In this document: piece by piece, positions 1-8,483 of the stretch
How the letters are laid out: every line of letters begins with the position of its first letter
How positions within the stretch are numbered: the first letter of the stretch is position 1
Source of the DNA: BS750m-G62 sp964577175
GTDB taxonomy: Bacteria; Planctomycetota; Phycisphaerae; FEN-1346
Direction of reading: 5' to 3'
NCBI GenBank assembly: GCA_964577175.1
Contig: CAZNYC010000034.1
Span: 1 to 31,707 of the forward strand
Length of the DNA stretch: 31,707 nucleotides
Position numbers and translations under genes: made by a program
Notes under the pieces: generated by a model
Databases searched by the model: none
What the model was told of the DNA's origin: nothing
Seen by the model: the letters and a program-made list of their open reading frames with translations, nothing else

Positions 1-578
1 TTTCCGTTTCGTTTGCGCAGCGTCCGTACGATGACGCTGACTCGTGCGCGGGGGGCGGAGGGTGGGCCGGCCGGCTCGGTGGGCGGTTCCTCCTGCTGCG
101 CGTCCCAGGTGCCTTCCCGCATCACCCGGGCCGTGCGGCGCATGGCGATCGTCGCGCAGGATATCTGGCCGACCCAGGCGAACGGAAACACGACCATGCA
201 TGGGAGCGTGGCCGGGCCGGGGGCTTGTGTCACAACGATTCCTCCGACCAGGAGGATGGAGGGGAGGCACGCGAGGATCACACCCAACCAGCGTGTGCCG
301 AGAACCGATGCGCCGCGCGCGTGGCAGAACCGCGCCATCCCGCCGCCCGTCATGGCGAGCGTCACGGGTACCACGAGAAAAGCGAGAAGCAGCGCCTCGA
401 TGTACGGATCGCCGCTGACGGCTTCGAGTTCGGAGGCGCCGGTCAGGATCGCCAAGCCGGCGGTGGCGGCCACGGCGATCCACCGGAGGATCCATCCTTT
501 TTCGCGCCCGACGGCGCGGGCAAACCGGACCGCCCCCACGGTGGCCGCGACAAATCCCCCCGCCGCAATGACCGTCAT
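1..578 (-). CDS. Multi-pass membrane protein, partial (C-terminus beyond window)
   Basis: The minus-strand frame from the ATG at 578 stays open to base 1, so only the first 192 or so residues are visible and the C-terminus is missing. The start overlaps the stop of the upstream 639-aa gene (ATGA at 575-578), which indicates translational coupling. About five hydrophobic segments can be seen: residues 1-20, around 28-48, 55-78, 90-112 and 118-138. A Pro/Glu-rich cytosol-type tail follows. I see no catalytic or transport motif and do not recognise the family. Coupling to a TPR protein suggests that the two act together at the membrane, but that is inference. Confidence 0.6.
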   Translation of the reverse strand, partial: MTVIAAGGFVAATVGAVRFARAVGREKGWILRWIAVAATAGLAILTGASELEAVSGDPYIEALLLAFLVVPVTLAMTGGGMARFCHARGASVLGTRWLGVILACLPSILLVGGIVVTQAPGPATLPCMVVFPFAWVGQISCATIAMRRTARVMREGTWDAQQEEPPTEPAGPPSAPRARVSVIVRTLRKRNG

Positions 579-2494
579 GCCCCGTCTTCCGCCTCGGCAA
601 CCTGCTCGAGCCAGTCCAGTGCACCCGGCGTCGATTCCCAGGCGCCCCGGCACGTGTCCCGGCAGACCAGGGCCTCCTCTTCACTGCCGGGGGCGTAACC
701 GTCGGGCCAGCCGGGCGGCTCTTCCTCGTCCAGGAGGTACTCCGGCACGAACGGGTTGGCGTCCATGGCCTCCTCCAGGAGCCGGCAGGCCGCGGGGGTA
801 TCGCCCTCCCGGCGGTACACCAGCAGCGCCCGGCCGTACAGCCACACGGCGGCGGGGTCTTCGTCATATTGTTCCAGCAGGTCGGACGCTTTCTCGTCGG
901 CGTCCTGCTCGATGAGGAGCGGCAGCAGCAGGTACCGGACCCCCTGGTTGTCGCCGGGATTCAGCCGGAGCAGTTCGCGATAATTGGCGGTAGCCTCGTC
1001 GGTCCGGCCCAGGGCCTGCTGGACCTCGGCCAGGCCCATCAGGGCCCGCATGAAGGGGCGGGTCTCGTGCACGCCCCAGAAGTGCCCGGCGTCTTCCTCG
1101 AACGCCACCGGGCCGAGGGCCTGCCGCCCGGCCTCCACGCCTTTCTCGTACAGGTCCAGGGCCTTCTCCGGGTTGCCTGCATTCTCGGCCAGGATGACGT
1201 AGGCGTCGGCGCAGTCCGGGCAGACCTCCATGGCCTGGCGGGCCAACTGGACCTGCCGGCGGCCGAGGGCGTCGAACGCCTGGTAGCACAGGTCCTGGGC
1301 CTTCTCCAGGGGTGTTCGGGCGGGCCATTTCTCCGGGTCGGGCGTCTTGCCCGCAAACTCCTCTCCGATGAGGGCGTTGATCTCCTCGATGTCGGCGTCG
1401 GGGTCGGCCCGCTCCTTTAGGAACCGACCGATCTGGGCACTCATCTGCTCCATCCCCCGCCGGTCCGGCATCAGGCCGTGGTCCATGAGCGTCTTGCGAT
1501 CCGGCGCCTCCAGCAGAAAGGGCAGCGACAGCCGGTACGTGACGGGGCCGCCGGCCGTTTCGACCTCCCGCGTCCATCGGCCGGCGTCCATCTCCTCTTC
1601 CGTCGTCTCAGCCAGGGCCCGGAGCAGGCCTTCCATGAACGCGAGGACCTTGGCGCTCAGCCGCCGCACGCCTTTCCTGCGGTCGAAGCGGACGGGCACC
1701 GGGTATGCCCGCGGACCGGCCACCGGCAGGTCGCGGTCCTCCCACAGGTCGGCGTCGGCGAAAGGCAGATAGGTGATGTCGTCATACGTCATGGAATACA
1801 GGCCGCCCCGGCCCATCCACGCCTCCATGGGTTCCCCGCCGGCCATGGCCCAGTACTGATCGAGCGAATCGTAGAACCCCAGGCCGTGTTCCATCCCGCC
1901 TTGGCCCAGGACGACGGCGTACCGCAGGCCGGCGTCGGGCGAGGGCGCCTCGACCTCGATTACGTCCTGGTTCGAGAGGTGTTCCCACGGGGCCGCGTCG
2001 TAGAACGCCTCGGCCGCCTCGGCAAACGACCGTGCCCGCTCGGGCGTGACGGCTTTGCCTTCGAGGATGCCGGGGGGAAAGGCATCCCCATCCATCTCTT
2101 CGGTCATCGCCTCCATGAACCGCTCCAGGGCCAGGAGTTTGGGCCGGTGCTCGACGCGGATGTCGGCCTCGGCCAGCAGGCCCCCCAGGTGCTCGGCCAG
2201 GGCCGGGTCGTTGACCTCCAGTTTGCCCGGCCGGCAGCCGGCCAGCGCCTCGTCCGTGGCGAAGTCGAGGAGGGCGTCCACGGCTGCCTGGAACGTTGCA
2301 TCCTCGCGGCGGCTCATCTGCCGGCCCATGCCCGCGAGGCGAGTCTGAAGGCTGACCCAGACGGGCAGGATCGGCCGGAACGGTTCCGGCCCTTCGTCCG
2401 TCACCCACGCGGGCATCCGGACGAGGCCGCCCTGCCACACCTCGTCGCCTCGCTGAGGCAGGCGTTTCAGCCGTTCGATCTGGATGTTGGCCAT
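575..2494 (-). CDS. TPR/ST7-like protein with uncharacterised N-terminal domain
   Basis: 639 aa with no signal peptide or membrane segment, so probably cytosolic. The C-terminal half (about residues 380-600) contains TPR-like helical pairs and resembles the bacterial ST7-type TPR family. Visible family features are the GHFWGVHETRPFMRA stretch followed by a LGRTDEA / LNPGDNQGVRYLL repeat. The N-terminal half resembles the uncharacterised domain usually fused to this repeat region. The role is likely protein-protein interaction, with no enzymatic motif visible. A good Shine-Dalgarno (GGAAGGAG) precedes the ATG at 2494. The stop overlaps the start of the downstream membrane protein. The family call is from recognition and no specific function can be given. 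Confidence 0.7.
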   Translation of the reverse strand: MANIQIERLKRLPQRGDEVWQGGLVRMPAWVTDEGPEPFRPILPVWVSLQTRLAGMGRQMSRREDATFQAAVDALLDFATDEALAGCRPGKLEVNDPALAEHLGGLLAEADIRVEHRPKLLALERFMEAMTEEMDGDAFPPGILEGKAVTPERARSFAEAAEAFYDAAPWEHLSNQDVIEVEAPSPDAGLRYAVVLGQGGMEHGLGFYDSLDQYWAMAGGEPMEAWMGRGGLYSMTYDDITYLPFADADLWEDRDLPVAGPRAYPVPVRFDRRKGVRRLSAKVLAFMEGLLRALAETTEEEMDAGRWTREVETAGGPVTYRLSLPFLLEAPDRKTLMDHGLMPDRRGMEQMSAQIGRFLKERADPDADIEEINALIGEEFAGKTPDPEKWPARTPLEKAQDLCYQAFDALGRRQVQLARQAMEVCPDCADAYVILAENAGNPEKALDLYEKGVEAGRQALGPVAFEEDAGHFWGVHETRPFMRALMGLAEVQQALGRTDEATANYRELLRLNPGDNQGVRYLLLPLLIEQDADEKASDLLEQYDEDPAAVWLYGRALLVYRREGDTPAACRLLEEAMDANPFVPEYLLDEEEPPGWPDGYAPGSEEEALVCRDTCRGAWESTPGALDWLEQVAEAEDGA

Positions 2495-2535
2495 GGCGCC
2501 TACTCCTTCCCGGGAAATCGCTCTCGCCTCCTGCC

Positions 2536-3054
2536 ATGCTGACTGCGGTCAACGCGTCGGCTGACCAGCCTTATGCTACAGGCTCCTCCCCGAAACGCAA
2601 CAGTCCGAAGAAGCGACGGGGGGATTGTGCCGGGCACGTTTGCATCGGCATCCAGCCTGTGTTCAAGATGTTGTCGAAGACGGCCATGATGATGCGGGAA
2701 GACCTGGAAGCCGGTCGGGACGCGTGGCTGGAGGAGGCGCCGCCTGAGAAGGTCCGCAAGGAGCGCGAGAAGACGTCGTTCCTCAAGTACCGCGACGCGG
2801 CCGGGCGGGTGGCCGACTTCCATGCCCTGCGGCACACGTACATCAGCCGGCTCGTGAGGAGCGGCGCGGGCGTGAAGGTGGCCCAGGAACTCGCCCGCCA
2901 CTCCACCCCGACGCTGACCCTCGGCCGCTACGCCCACGTCCAACTCGTGGACCAGACGCGGGCGCTGGATGCGCTGCCTGCTATCGATAGCTCGGAGCAG
3001 CAACGGAAGACCATGCGCGCAACCGGGACCGACGACGCCCTGCCCCCCTGCTGA
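2536..3054 (+). pseudogene. Tyrosine recombinase (phage-type integrase) C-terminal remnant
   Basis: The 172-aa frame matches only the C-terminal catalytic half of a tyrosine recombinase. Homology begins around base 2660. HxxR is visible in FHALRHTYISRL, a second conserved His in ELARHSTPTLTL, and the nucleophilic Tyr in GRYAH. The first catalytic Arg, the rest of the catalytic domain and the N-terminal SAM-like DNA-binding domain (normally about 200 more residues) are missing. The first 40 residues look like unrelated sequence read through in frame. Recombinases with a very similar C-terminus are common in Planctomycetota, which supports the host assignment. It is a decayed mobile-element marker and unlikely to be active. 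Confidence 0.75.
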
Positions 3055-3360
3055 TTCCCGCTATGTATGAAGGCACGCTGGGTTCCGGGGCCGGCGCTCG
3101 CCTACTTCCGCCTACGCCGCCTTCACACACCCAGACCGCCCCTCTGCTCGAGCCGATGGACGTGGTGGGACTCGAGAAGCGGATAGCCACCGTCTGCCGG
3201 ACAGGTGGCGGGTGGGGGCAGATCGCCCCCCCCCGCCGGCCCACCTACGGTACAGCGAGTTCAGGAACGGGAGATGCTGAACGGGGTTGCCTGCTGTCTG
3301 AACCTGCCGTCCAGCATCGCCGCGTTCATCTACGCCTTTCTGGGTCGAGCACACCGGCTC
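3055..3360. other. Intergenic region, no supported gene
   Basis: About 300 bases between the recombinase remnant and the end of the OmpH-like gene. Frames here have no recognisable protein features. A run of nine C residues lies near 3226-3234. I see no promoter or terminator that I would defend. Confidence 0.4.
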
Positions 3361-3879
3361 TTATCGCGGAAACTGTGGCGCGCGGGACGGCTGTTTGTCT
3401 TCCTTGTCTTCGGCGAAGGTACGAACCAAGTGGGGGGTGATATCCACCGTTTTCACGTCGGCGGCCTTGTATACTACCTGCACCGCGACCACCTTGACGC
3501 CGGCGGCTTCAGCGATCTGAGGGATCGCTTTGGACACATCCTCCTGAAATCGTTGGATGGCTTGCTGACGGGCTTGCTCATACTGCGCCTGAGCCTGTTG
3601 CGCTTCTTCTCCCCGTTCGCCCTGCTGCATTTGGTTCTGTGCCGTTCTTAATGCGTCCATCAACTCCGCTTGTGCCGGGTGCGCCTCAAAGACTTTCTCC
3701 GGATTGTACGTGCCCACCTTGACTGCGGAGGCGCGTTCGGCCGGTTCAGCCGGAGGCGCATCTCCGGGGGGAACCTGAGCCTGTGCCGTCAACTGTCCGG
3801 CCAGGGCGATGGCCGCCATGGCCAAACCTGCTGTGACGCTGATGCCGATGACGAATTTGCGTGCGTTGCCTCGAAGCAT
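3361..3879 (-). CDS. OmpH/Skp-like periplasmic protein
   Basis: The chosen start is the ATG at 3879 (172 aa). It is preceded by AGGAG at proper spacing and begins a clear signal peptide: positively charged MLRGNARK, a hydrophobic core, then a cleavage region near QAQ. The 28 extra upstream residues in the frame are not needed. The mature part has the VGTYNPEKVFEAHP motif typical of OmpH/Skp proteins, then a Gln/Glu/Ala-rich region (about residues 80-125) likely to form a coiled coil. Skp-family proteins are trimeric periplasmic chaperones that hold unfolded outer-membrane proteins. The C-terminal tail is charged. The gene is last of three consecutive exported-protein genes on this strand. Confidence 0.75.
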   Translation of the reverse strand: MLRGNARKFVIGISVTAGLAMAAIALAGQLTAQAQVPPGDAPPAEPAERASAVKVGTYNPEKVFEAHPAQAELMDALRTAQNQMQQGERGEEAQQAQAQYEQARQQAIQRFQEDVSKAIPQIAEAAGVKVVAVQVVYKAADVKTVDITPHLVRTFAEDKEDKQPSRAPQFPR

Positions 3880-3977
3880 ATCGTTTGCTCCTGTCTGAAT
3901 GCTGGCTTGTCCGGTCTTGCGTGGAATGGACCCGTGCCAGCCTCGACGGGACCATCCACACATCGCGTACCGCTTGC

Positions 3978-4205
3978 TCAGTTGGTGAGCCGCGGCAGAC
4001 TCTGCGACGGTTCGACATCGCCGCCTTGTGATTGTGAGGGCGCCTGCTGCTGAGAGGAGTCATCTTCCTGCGAGGGCCATTGCTGGGGCTGCCGCCGCGG
4101 AGGCTGGTTGTACTCCGGCTGTTCGGGGCCGCATCCAACGGCCAAGGCGGCAGCCATAAAGACGGCAAGGGCGAGGGCGGTGATCGTAATGACGCGTTGT
4201 GACAT
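3978..4205 (-). CDS. Small lipoprotein, Gln/Pro-rich
   Basis: 75 aa. The N-terminus is a lipoprotein signal peptide with lipobox LAVGC (Cys about residue 25). The remaining 50 residues are low-complexity, rich in Gln, Pro and Ser, with no domain. AAGGAG lies 6 bases before the ATG at 4205. It resembles the next small lipoprotein upstream in layout, and the two flank the OmpH-like gene. Function unknown; it is presumably membrane-anchored and exposed to the periplasm. Confidence 0.65.
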   Translation of the reverse strand: MSQRVITITALALAVFMAAALAVGCGPEQPEYNQPPRRQPQQWPSQEDDSSQQQAPSQSQGGDVEPSQSLPRLTN

Positions 4206-4306
4206 TGGCTTCTCCTTGTGCTGCGATGTTCAAGGCGATGCAGGCGCCCGGTTGCGTGCCTTAACCTGCCATGGCAGCCGGCGGCAAGCCGACCCCTGGG
4301 GGAATT

Positions 4307-4561
4307 TCACAAGCCCAGCGAATCCTGTTCGCCCTGTTGGCCGGCGTCGTTGTCCGGCGTCGTCTTGCCTGTCCGGCTCGGCCGGTTCTCCGGCTCGGCC
4401 GGTTCCCGAGGCTGCCGGGGTTGTTCTTCCGGTGGCGACCACCGCTCGGGCTGCTGAGGGGCAGGCGGGACCTCGGCTGGGTCTTCACAGCCCACCGCGA
4501 ACGCGCCGAGGACCATCGCCAACAGGATGGAGATCAAGCCGCATACATGCCGTTTGCACAT
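4307..4561 (-). CDS. Small lipoprotein, Pro/Glu-rich
   Basis: 84 aa with a lipoprotein signal peptide ending in lipobox FAVGC (Cys near residue 25). The body is Pro/Glu/Gln/Arg-rich and disordered in character. AAGGAG is positioned upstream of the ATG at 4561. It is the first gene of the three-gene lipoprotein, lipoprotein, OmpH-like run. The stretch between it and the receiver gene (about 100 bases) may hold a promoter, but I cannot point to convincing boxes. Function unknown. Confidence 0.65.
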   Translation of the reverse strand: MCKRHVCGLISILLAMVLGAFAVGCEDPAEVPPAPQQPERWSPPEEQPRQPREPAEPENRPSRTGKTTPDNDAGQQGEQDSLGL

Positions 4562-4661
4562 GAGGACTCTCCTTCATAGAGCGAGTTATGATTGAAGTCC
4601 GCGCCGACCATCGGCACGAAACATTCTTCCCGGCGGTCTTCGAGTTTTCGACTTCAGCGGC

Positions 4662-5219
4662 CTACTCTGCCCGGTCGCACCGGCGGCCGGAATGGGCATT
4701 CACCACCGCATGGGCTTGGCGGATCAAGTCCTTCACGGCAAAGGGCTTGTCCAGAACCCTGAGGTCACCGACTTGTCGGGCTTGCCGGTACGTCTCGTCG
4801 TCGCCGAAAGCGGTGATAAGGATCATTGGGGGGCGCGCCTCGTCGCAGTGGATTTCCCTAAGGGTTTGCAGGACGTCGGAACCCTTGGTGGGCATGCAGA
4901 TGTCGCAGATGACCACGTCGCAGTCGGTCTCCCCGGCCGTGTATTCCGCCCGTCCCGGGGACGTAGCCTGGTGAACGCAGGACTGAAGCCATCGCATCGC
5001 GTCAGCGCACTCGGTGACCTTCCAGCCTTCCCAGCGAAGGGCCTCGACCAGCATCTCGCGCATGACGTCGTCGTCCTCTACCACGAGCACATGCAGGGCC
5101 CCGGCCTTGCGCGTTCCGTCGTGCCTGCGCGGGTCATCTTGTTTCAGAGGATCATTCGCCACCGGATTCCTCGCAGGTTGCTCTCCATCCGTTCCACCCT
5201 GGAGCAAAAGGCATGCCAT
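4662..5219 (-). CDS. Stand-alone response-regulator receiver (REC) protein
   Basis: 185 aa with a single receiver domain from about residue 42 to the end and no output domain. The acidic cluster EDDD is at 48-51, the phospho-acceptor Asp is D106 (in ICDICMPT), the conserved Thr is in LITAFGD, and the conserved Lys is in VLDKPF, so it should be phosphorylatable. A loop insertion (about residues 82-100) lengthens the domain between beta-2 and the acceptor strand, and a 40-residue polar leader precedes it. It follows the sigma-54 activator on the same strand after 167 bases. It may share the neighbouring kinase as a CheY/Spo0F-like intermediary (inference). Confidence 0.8.
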   Translation of the reverse strand: MACLLLQGGTDGEQPARNPVANDPLKQDDPRRHDGTRKAGALHVLVVEDDDVMREMLVEALRWEGWKVTECADAMRWLQSCVHQATSPGRAEYTAGETDCDVVICDICMPTKGSDVLQTLREIHCDEARPPMILITAFGDDETYRQARQVGDLRVLDKPFAVKDLIRQAHAVVNAHSGRRCDRAE

Positions 5220-5386
5220 CTAACCCTTTGCCGTGCTCAAATGGGTCCGCGGACCTATGGATGCGGCCCTGGCGAGGGTAGATGAAGGGATTCTTCCGGT
5301 TGGAATTCAGGGTGGCAAGAAAAGCAGGAGCGGGTCACCCTGACACAGTGAGACGATTTGGCACAGCCCGGCCACGGCGGGAGCCT

Positions 5387-6739
5387 CTACAGCCCCCAAT
5401 GTTCGAGTTTGCGATAGAGCGTCCGTCGGCCCAGACCGAGAATGCGGGCGGCGGTGCTCTTGTTGCCGCCTACTGCGTTCAGCACCTCTTGCACGTATTC
5501 CTTCTCCACCTCTTCCAGGGGCGCCATCTCCTCCGGAGATTTTCCCCCCGTCATCGTCGGCGGAGGCTGGTAGGCCCGGATGTGCGGCGGCAGGTCCTGG
5601 ACGGCGATCTCCTCGAACCGCGTCAGGGCCACCGCATGCTCCATGGCGTTGAGGAGTTCGCGGACGTTTCCGGGCCAGCGGTAGGCGAGGAGTTTCTCGG
5701 CCGCAGCGGGCAAAAGGCCCTTGACCGGCCTCTCGTTGCGTTCGGCGACCCGCCGAAGGAAATGTTGCGCCAGGAGCAGAATATCGTTACCCCTGGACCG
5801 AAGCGGGGGGACTTCCAATCCAACGACGTTGATGCGGAAGAACAGGTCCTCCCGGAAGTCGCCCTCGTTGACGGCCGCTTCGATGTCTCGATTGGTTGCC
5901 GCCAGCAGGCGAACGTCGCAGGAGACCTCGCGGTTTTCTCCCACCGGGCGGATTGAGCCGGTCTCCAGCGCGCGCAAGAGTTTCGGCTGAAGTTCCGGGG
6001 CGATTTCGGTGATTTCATCGAGAAACAGCGTCCCCCCGTCCGCCTCCAGGAAGAGTCCTTTTCTGCGCAACTTCGCGTCGGTGAACGCTCCCTGGGCATG
6101 GCCGAACAACTCGCTTTCCAGCAACGTCGGCGGCAGGGCAGCGCAGTTGATCGGGATGAAGCGGCCTGAGCGTCCGCTGTGGCGATGCAAGGCTCGCGCG
6201 ACCAACTCCTTGCCGGTGCCGGACTCGCCGGAGATGACCACCGGGACGGGCGCAGGGGCAATGCGTGAAATCTGGTCAAACAACTGCTCCATCACCCGGC
6301 TGCGGCCGACGAATTCCTCAAAACTCCCCTCCGCCTCTCGTCCCTCTCTGAGGAACCGAACCTGCTCCTGGAGCGAGCGATGCTTCAAGGCCCGCTCGAT
6401 GACCAGCGCCAGCATGTCCCGTTCGATCGGCTTGGTGACGAAATCGTACGCACCGCCCCGGATTGCTTTGATCGCCGTGTCGAGGCTGCCGAACGCGGTG
6501 ATCACGATCACCGGCACATCGGGACGGTTCTCGGCGAGGCGATGGCAAAAGTCGATCCCGTCGAGGCCGGGCATCTTGAGGTCGGTTACGACGGTGTCGA
6601 ACGGCTCGGCCATCAACTGCGAGAACGCGTCTTCGGCCCGGGTGTGCCACTGCACGCTGTGACCTCTTCCGACCAGGTCCTCCTGAAGCATCTCGCACAT
6701 GCCCTTGTCATCGTCAACGATAAGAATACGCCCTGTCAT
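5387..6739 (-). CDS. NtrC-family sigma-54-dependent response regulator
   Basis: The start is the ATG at 6739, which overlaps the kinase stop (ATGA); the frame's longer leader is not needed. The protein is 450 aa. The receiver domain (1-120) has acidic residues D9-D11, acceptor D53 and K103. The AAA+ sigma-54 interaction domain (about 145-370) has Walker A GESGTGKE at 171-178, a GAFTDA loop at 217-222, Walker B LFLDEI, and an arginine-finger region after FREDLFFRI. The C-terminus is a Fis-type helix-turn-helix with AARILGLGRRTLYRKL. It activates RNA polymerase bearing sigma-54 after phosphorylation by the coupled kinase. The sigma-54 contact loop is GAFTDA instead of canonical GAFTGA, a variant seen in natural family members. 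Targets are unknown; the adjacent lipoprotein/OmpH genes are candidates. Confidence 0.9.
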   Translation of the reverse strand: MTGRILIVDDDKGMCEMLQEDLVGRGHSVQWHTRAEDAFSQLMAEPFDTVVTDLKMPGLDGIDFCHRLAENRPDVPVIVITAFGSLDTAIKAIRGGAYDFVTKPIERDMLALVIERALKHRSLQEQVRFLREGREAEGSFEEFVGRSRVMEQLFDQISRIAPAPVPVVISGESGTGKELVARALHRHSGRSGRFIPINCAALPPTLLESELFGHAQGAFTDAKLRRKGLFLEADGGTLFLDEITEIAPELQPKLLRALETGSIRPVGENREVSCDVRLLAATNRDIEAAVNEGDFREDLFFRINVVGLEVPPLRSRGNDILLLAQHFLRRVAERNERPVKGLLPAAAEKLLAYRWPGNVRELLNAMEHAVALTRFEEIAVQDLPPHIRAYQPPPTMTGGKSPEEMAPLEEVEKEYVQEVLNAVGGNKSTAARILGLGRRTLYRKLEHWGL

Positions 6740-8199
6740 TGTGGCTCCTCCTGGGGCAGATAGACGGCAAAGCGGCTCCCCTCGCCAGCGTTGCTGGATA
6801 CATCGATCCATCCCCTATGCTCGCGCACAATGCCGTAGGTGATGGACAGTCCGAGCCCCGTGCCTTCGCCCACGCCCTTGGTCGTGAAGAACGGGTCAAA
6901 AACATTCGGCAGGTCTTGCGCGTCGATCCCCTTGCCTTGATCTTCGACCGTGATCCGAAGGAAGCGTCCGCCGGCAGCGTCCACCCCGCTCGGCGGTTCG
7001 GCGTGGACCGACTCGACCGTCACGACCGTTTCTCCTCCCTCCAGCATGGCCTGAAGGGCGTTTTCGACCAGGTTCGTTACGACCTGCTGTATCTGCACCG
7101 GGTCCATTTTCGCCGCAAGACGAGCCCTCGACCCCACGATGTCAACCCGCACCTCGGCCCGGTACCCCAGACAGCTCACGAGTTCGACCGCGTGGCGGAC
7201 GACTTCCTCGCCGTTGGTCTCGATGCGCTCCGGCGGGCGCTGGCGAGCGAAGCCCAGCAGACGTCGGATGATCTGCGCCATGCGGTCGGCCTGCGACTTG
7301 ATCGTTGCAGCATTGGTCTGAACCTTCGGGGAACCCAGCGGTATCGTCCCGTCGGACATCATGTCGGCCCGCCCGCTGATGATGTTGAGCGGCGTGCCGA
7401 GTTCGTGGGCGATACCCGACGCGAGCCGGCCGATCGTCGTGAGCCGATCCATGTGCCGCATCTGCTCGATGGCCGCGATCCGCTTCTGCGTTTCCGCATG
7501 TTCGCGGTCCCAGGCCGCAGACAACTTCGCGCACATGTCATTCAGGCCCTCCGCCAGTGTCGAGAGTTCGTCTCGCCCACGGGGTTCCAACCGTTCTGAA
7601 AGCCGGCCCTCGCCAATGGCCTTGACTCTCTCGCGCAGCCGACTGAGCGGGCGGCCTATGACAAACACGCCCACAACGATCACCGCCGCGCCGCTGCCGA
7701 GGACCACGATACCCCCCACGATGATTTCCCGCGCAAGGGCGTGCCGAACGTAGCGGCTCCTGTCAGCGAGCGGCTCGGCCAACTGAATAGCCCCGTCCGC
7801 TTCAGGAATGTCGATCGGCACAAAGAAGTATTGGATTTCCCCCTGCGCGTTATGTCGCCGTCTCATGGAAACGGTCTCACCGCTCGCCAGGCGCGCCAAT
7901 GTCTCGGAGTCCAAACGGGTATGCAGTCCACGTGGCCCATCAAGCGGTACCCAGGACAGGTGGATCGGATGGCGTCCCACGTTCATCGCCTCAATCATGT
8001 CAATCGCGCGGGCGCGCCCGTTCGCTGTCCAGGCGCTGCGAACGGATGTGCGCAGAATGCGCCCAAACAGACGCGCATCACGCTCAATCGCCTCGTCAAG
8101 ACGGGTGGTTTCCCGATGGACGGTCAGAACGCCTTCCACCGCGCGGATCGCCACAAGCACGAGAAAAATCACCAAGACGAATTTGAGTGTAAGCCTCAT
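6736..8199 (-). CDS. Membrane sensor histidine kinase
   Basis: The chosen start is the ATG at 8199 (AAAGGTGG upstream), giving 487 aa. A first transmembrane helix (about 4-22) and a second (about 158-182) enclose an extracytoplasmic sensor of about 130 residues with no recognised fold. A HAMP linker follows (about 183-240). Dimerisation/phosphoacceptor motif IAHELGTPLN has H265. The ATPase domain has the N box NLVENALQAM, the G1 box DQGKGID, the F box FDPFFTTK and the G2 box GTGLGLSI, so it should be active. It is co-transcribed with the sigma-54 activator (4-base overlap), its obvious partner. The ligand is unknown. Confidence 0.9.
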   Translation of the reverse strand: MRLTLKFVLVIFLVLVAIRAVEGVLTVHRETTRLDEAIERDARLFGRILRTSVRSAWTANGRARAIDMIEAMNVGRHPIHLSWVPLDGPRGLHTRLDSETLARLASGETVSMRRRHNAQGEIQYFFVPIDIPEADGAIQLAEPLADRSRYVRHALAREIIVGGIVVLGSGAAVIVVGVFVIGRPLSRLRERVKAIGEGRLSERLEPRGRDELSTLAEGLNDMCAKLSAAWDREHAETQKRIAAIEQMRHMDRLTTIGRLASGIAHELGTPLNIISGRADMMSDGTIPLGSPKVQTNAATIKSQADRMAQIIRRLLGFARQRPPERIETNGEEVVRHAVELVSCLGYRAEVRVDIVGSRARLAAKMDPVQIQQVVTNLVENALQAMLEGGETVVTVESVHAEPPSGVDAAGGRFLRITVEDQGKGIDAQDLPNVFDPFFTTKGVGEGTGLGLSITYGIVREHRGWIDVSSNAGEGSRFAVYLPQEEPQ

Positions 8200-8387
8200 G
8201 ACGCCACCTTTCCGAGCGAAGGCCGACACTCACCGTAAGACAACGCCCCGTGCAGGGCAAGGATATCCCTCACGGGAGCCATTTGGGTGGCGGCGCTTGG
8301 GCAGCCGGTCATGAAGACGTGGATTGCGACATACTCTTTCAGCGCTATTGCAGCGCGCCGTTGCCCCGGTACGTCATTATCTGTCAT
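8196..8387 (-). CDS. Possible small protein coupled to the histidine kinase
   Basis: A 63-aa frame whose stop overlaps the kinase start by ATGA (8196-8199). That overlap is the only reason to list it, since no ribosome-binding site stands out before the ATG at 8387. It has two Cys, no signal peptide and no recognisable motif. It could be a leader peptide affecting kinase translation, or simply the open 5' untranslated region. Confidence 0.2.
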   Translation of the reverse strand: MTDNDVPGQRRAAIALKEYVAIHVFMTGCPSAATQMAPVRDILALHGALSYGECRPSLGKVAS

Positions 8388-8435
8388 CTCACGCCAAGAC
8401 CGGGTGTTAGGTCAGGCGGGAGCGGAAGGGGTCGT

Positions 8436-8458
8436 AAGTGGCGCCCGTGTCGCCACTT
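8436..8458. promoter_or_regulatory. Perfect inverted repeat upstream of the kinase operon
   Basis: Arms AAGTGGCG (8436-8443) and CGCCACTT (8451-8458) match perfectly around a 7-base spacer. A dyad of this size is typical of binding sites for NtrC-type activators. Read on the minus strand, TGGCGACACGGGCGC within it has GG and GC at the spacing of a -24/-12 sigma-54 promoter, but only a partial match otherwise. It lies about 240 bases upstream of the kinase ATG, and the first arm recurs in the tRNA-like element at 8549-8555. Role inferred. Confidence 0.35.
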
Positions 8459-8483
8459 GGCAAGACGTGTCGCTACCTGACAA

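Noticed and set aside
2536..2660. Functional N-terminus for the recombinase
   Set aside because: The sequence before 2660 does not resemble a SAM-like domain or the Arg-containing first half of the catalytic domain, so the gene is a fragment.
3063..3440. 125-aa plus-strand protein
   Set aside because: Low-complexity, no ribosome-binding site, and its 3' part lies antisense to the OmpH-like gene.
5359..5374. TGGCAC on the plus strand as a sigma-54 promoter
   Set aside because: The -12 GC is one base out of register and no plus-strand gene follows; it would read into the activator gene's antisense strand.
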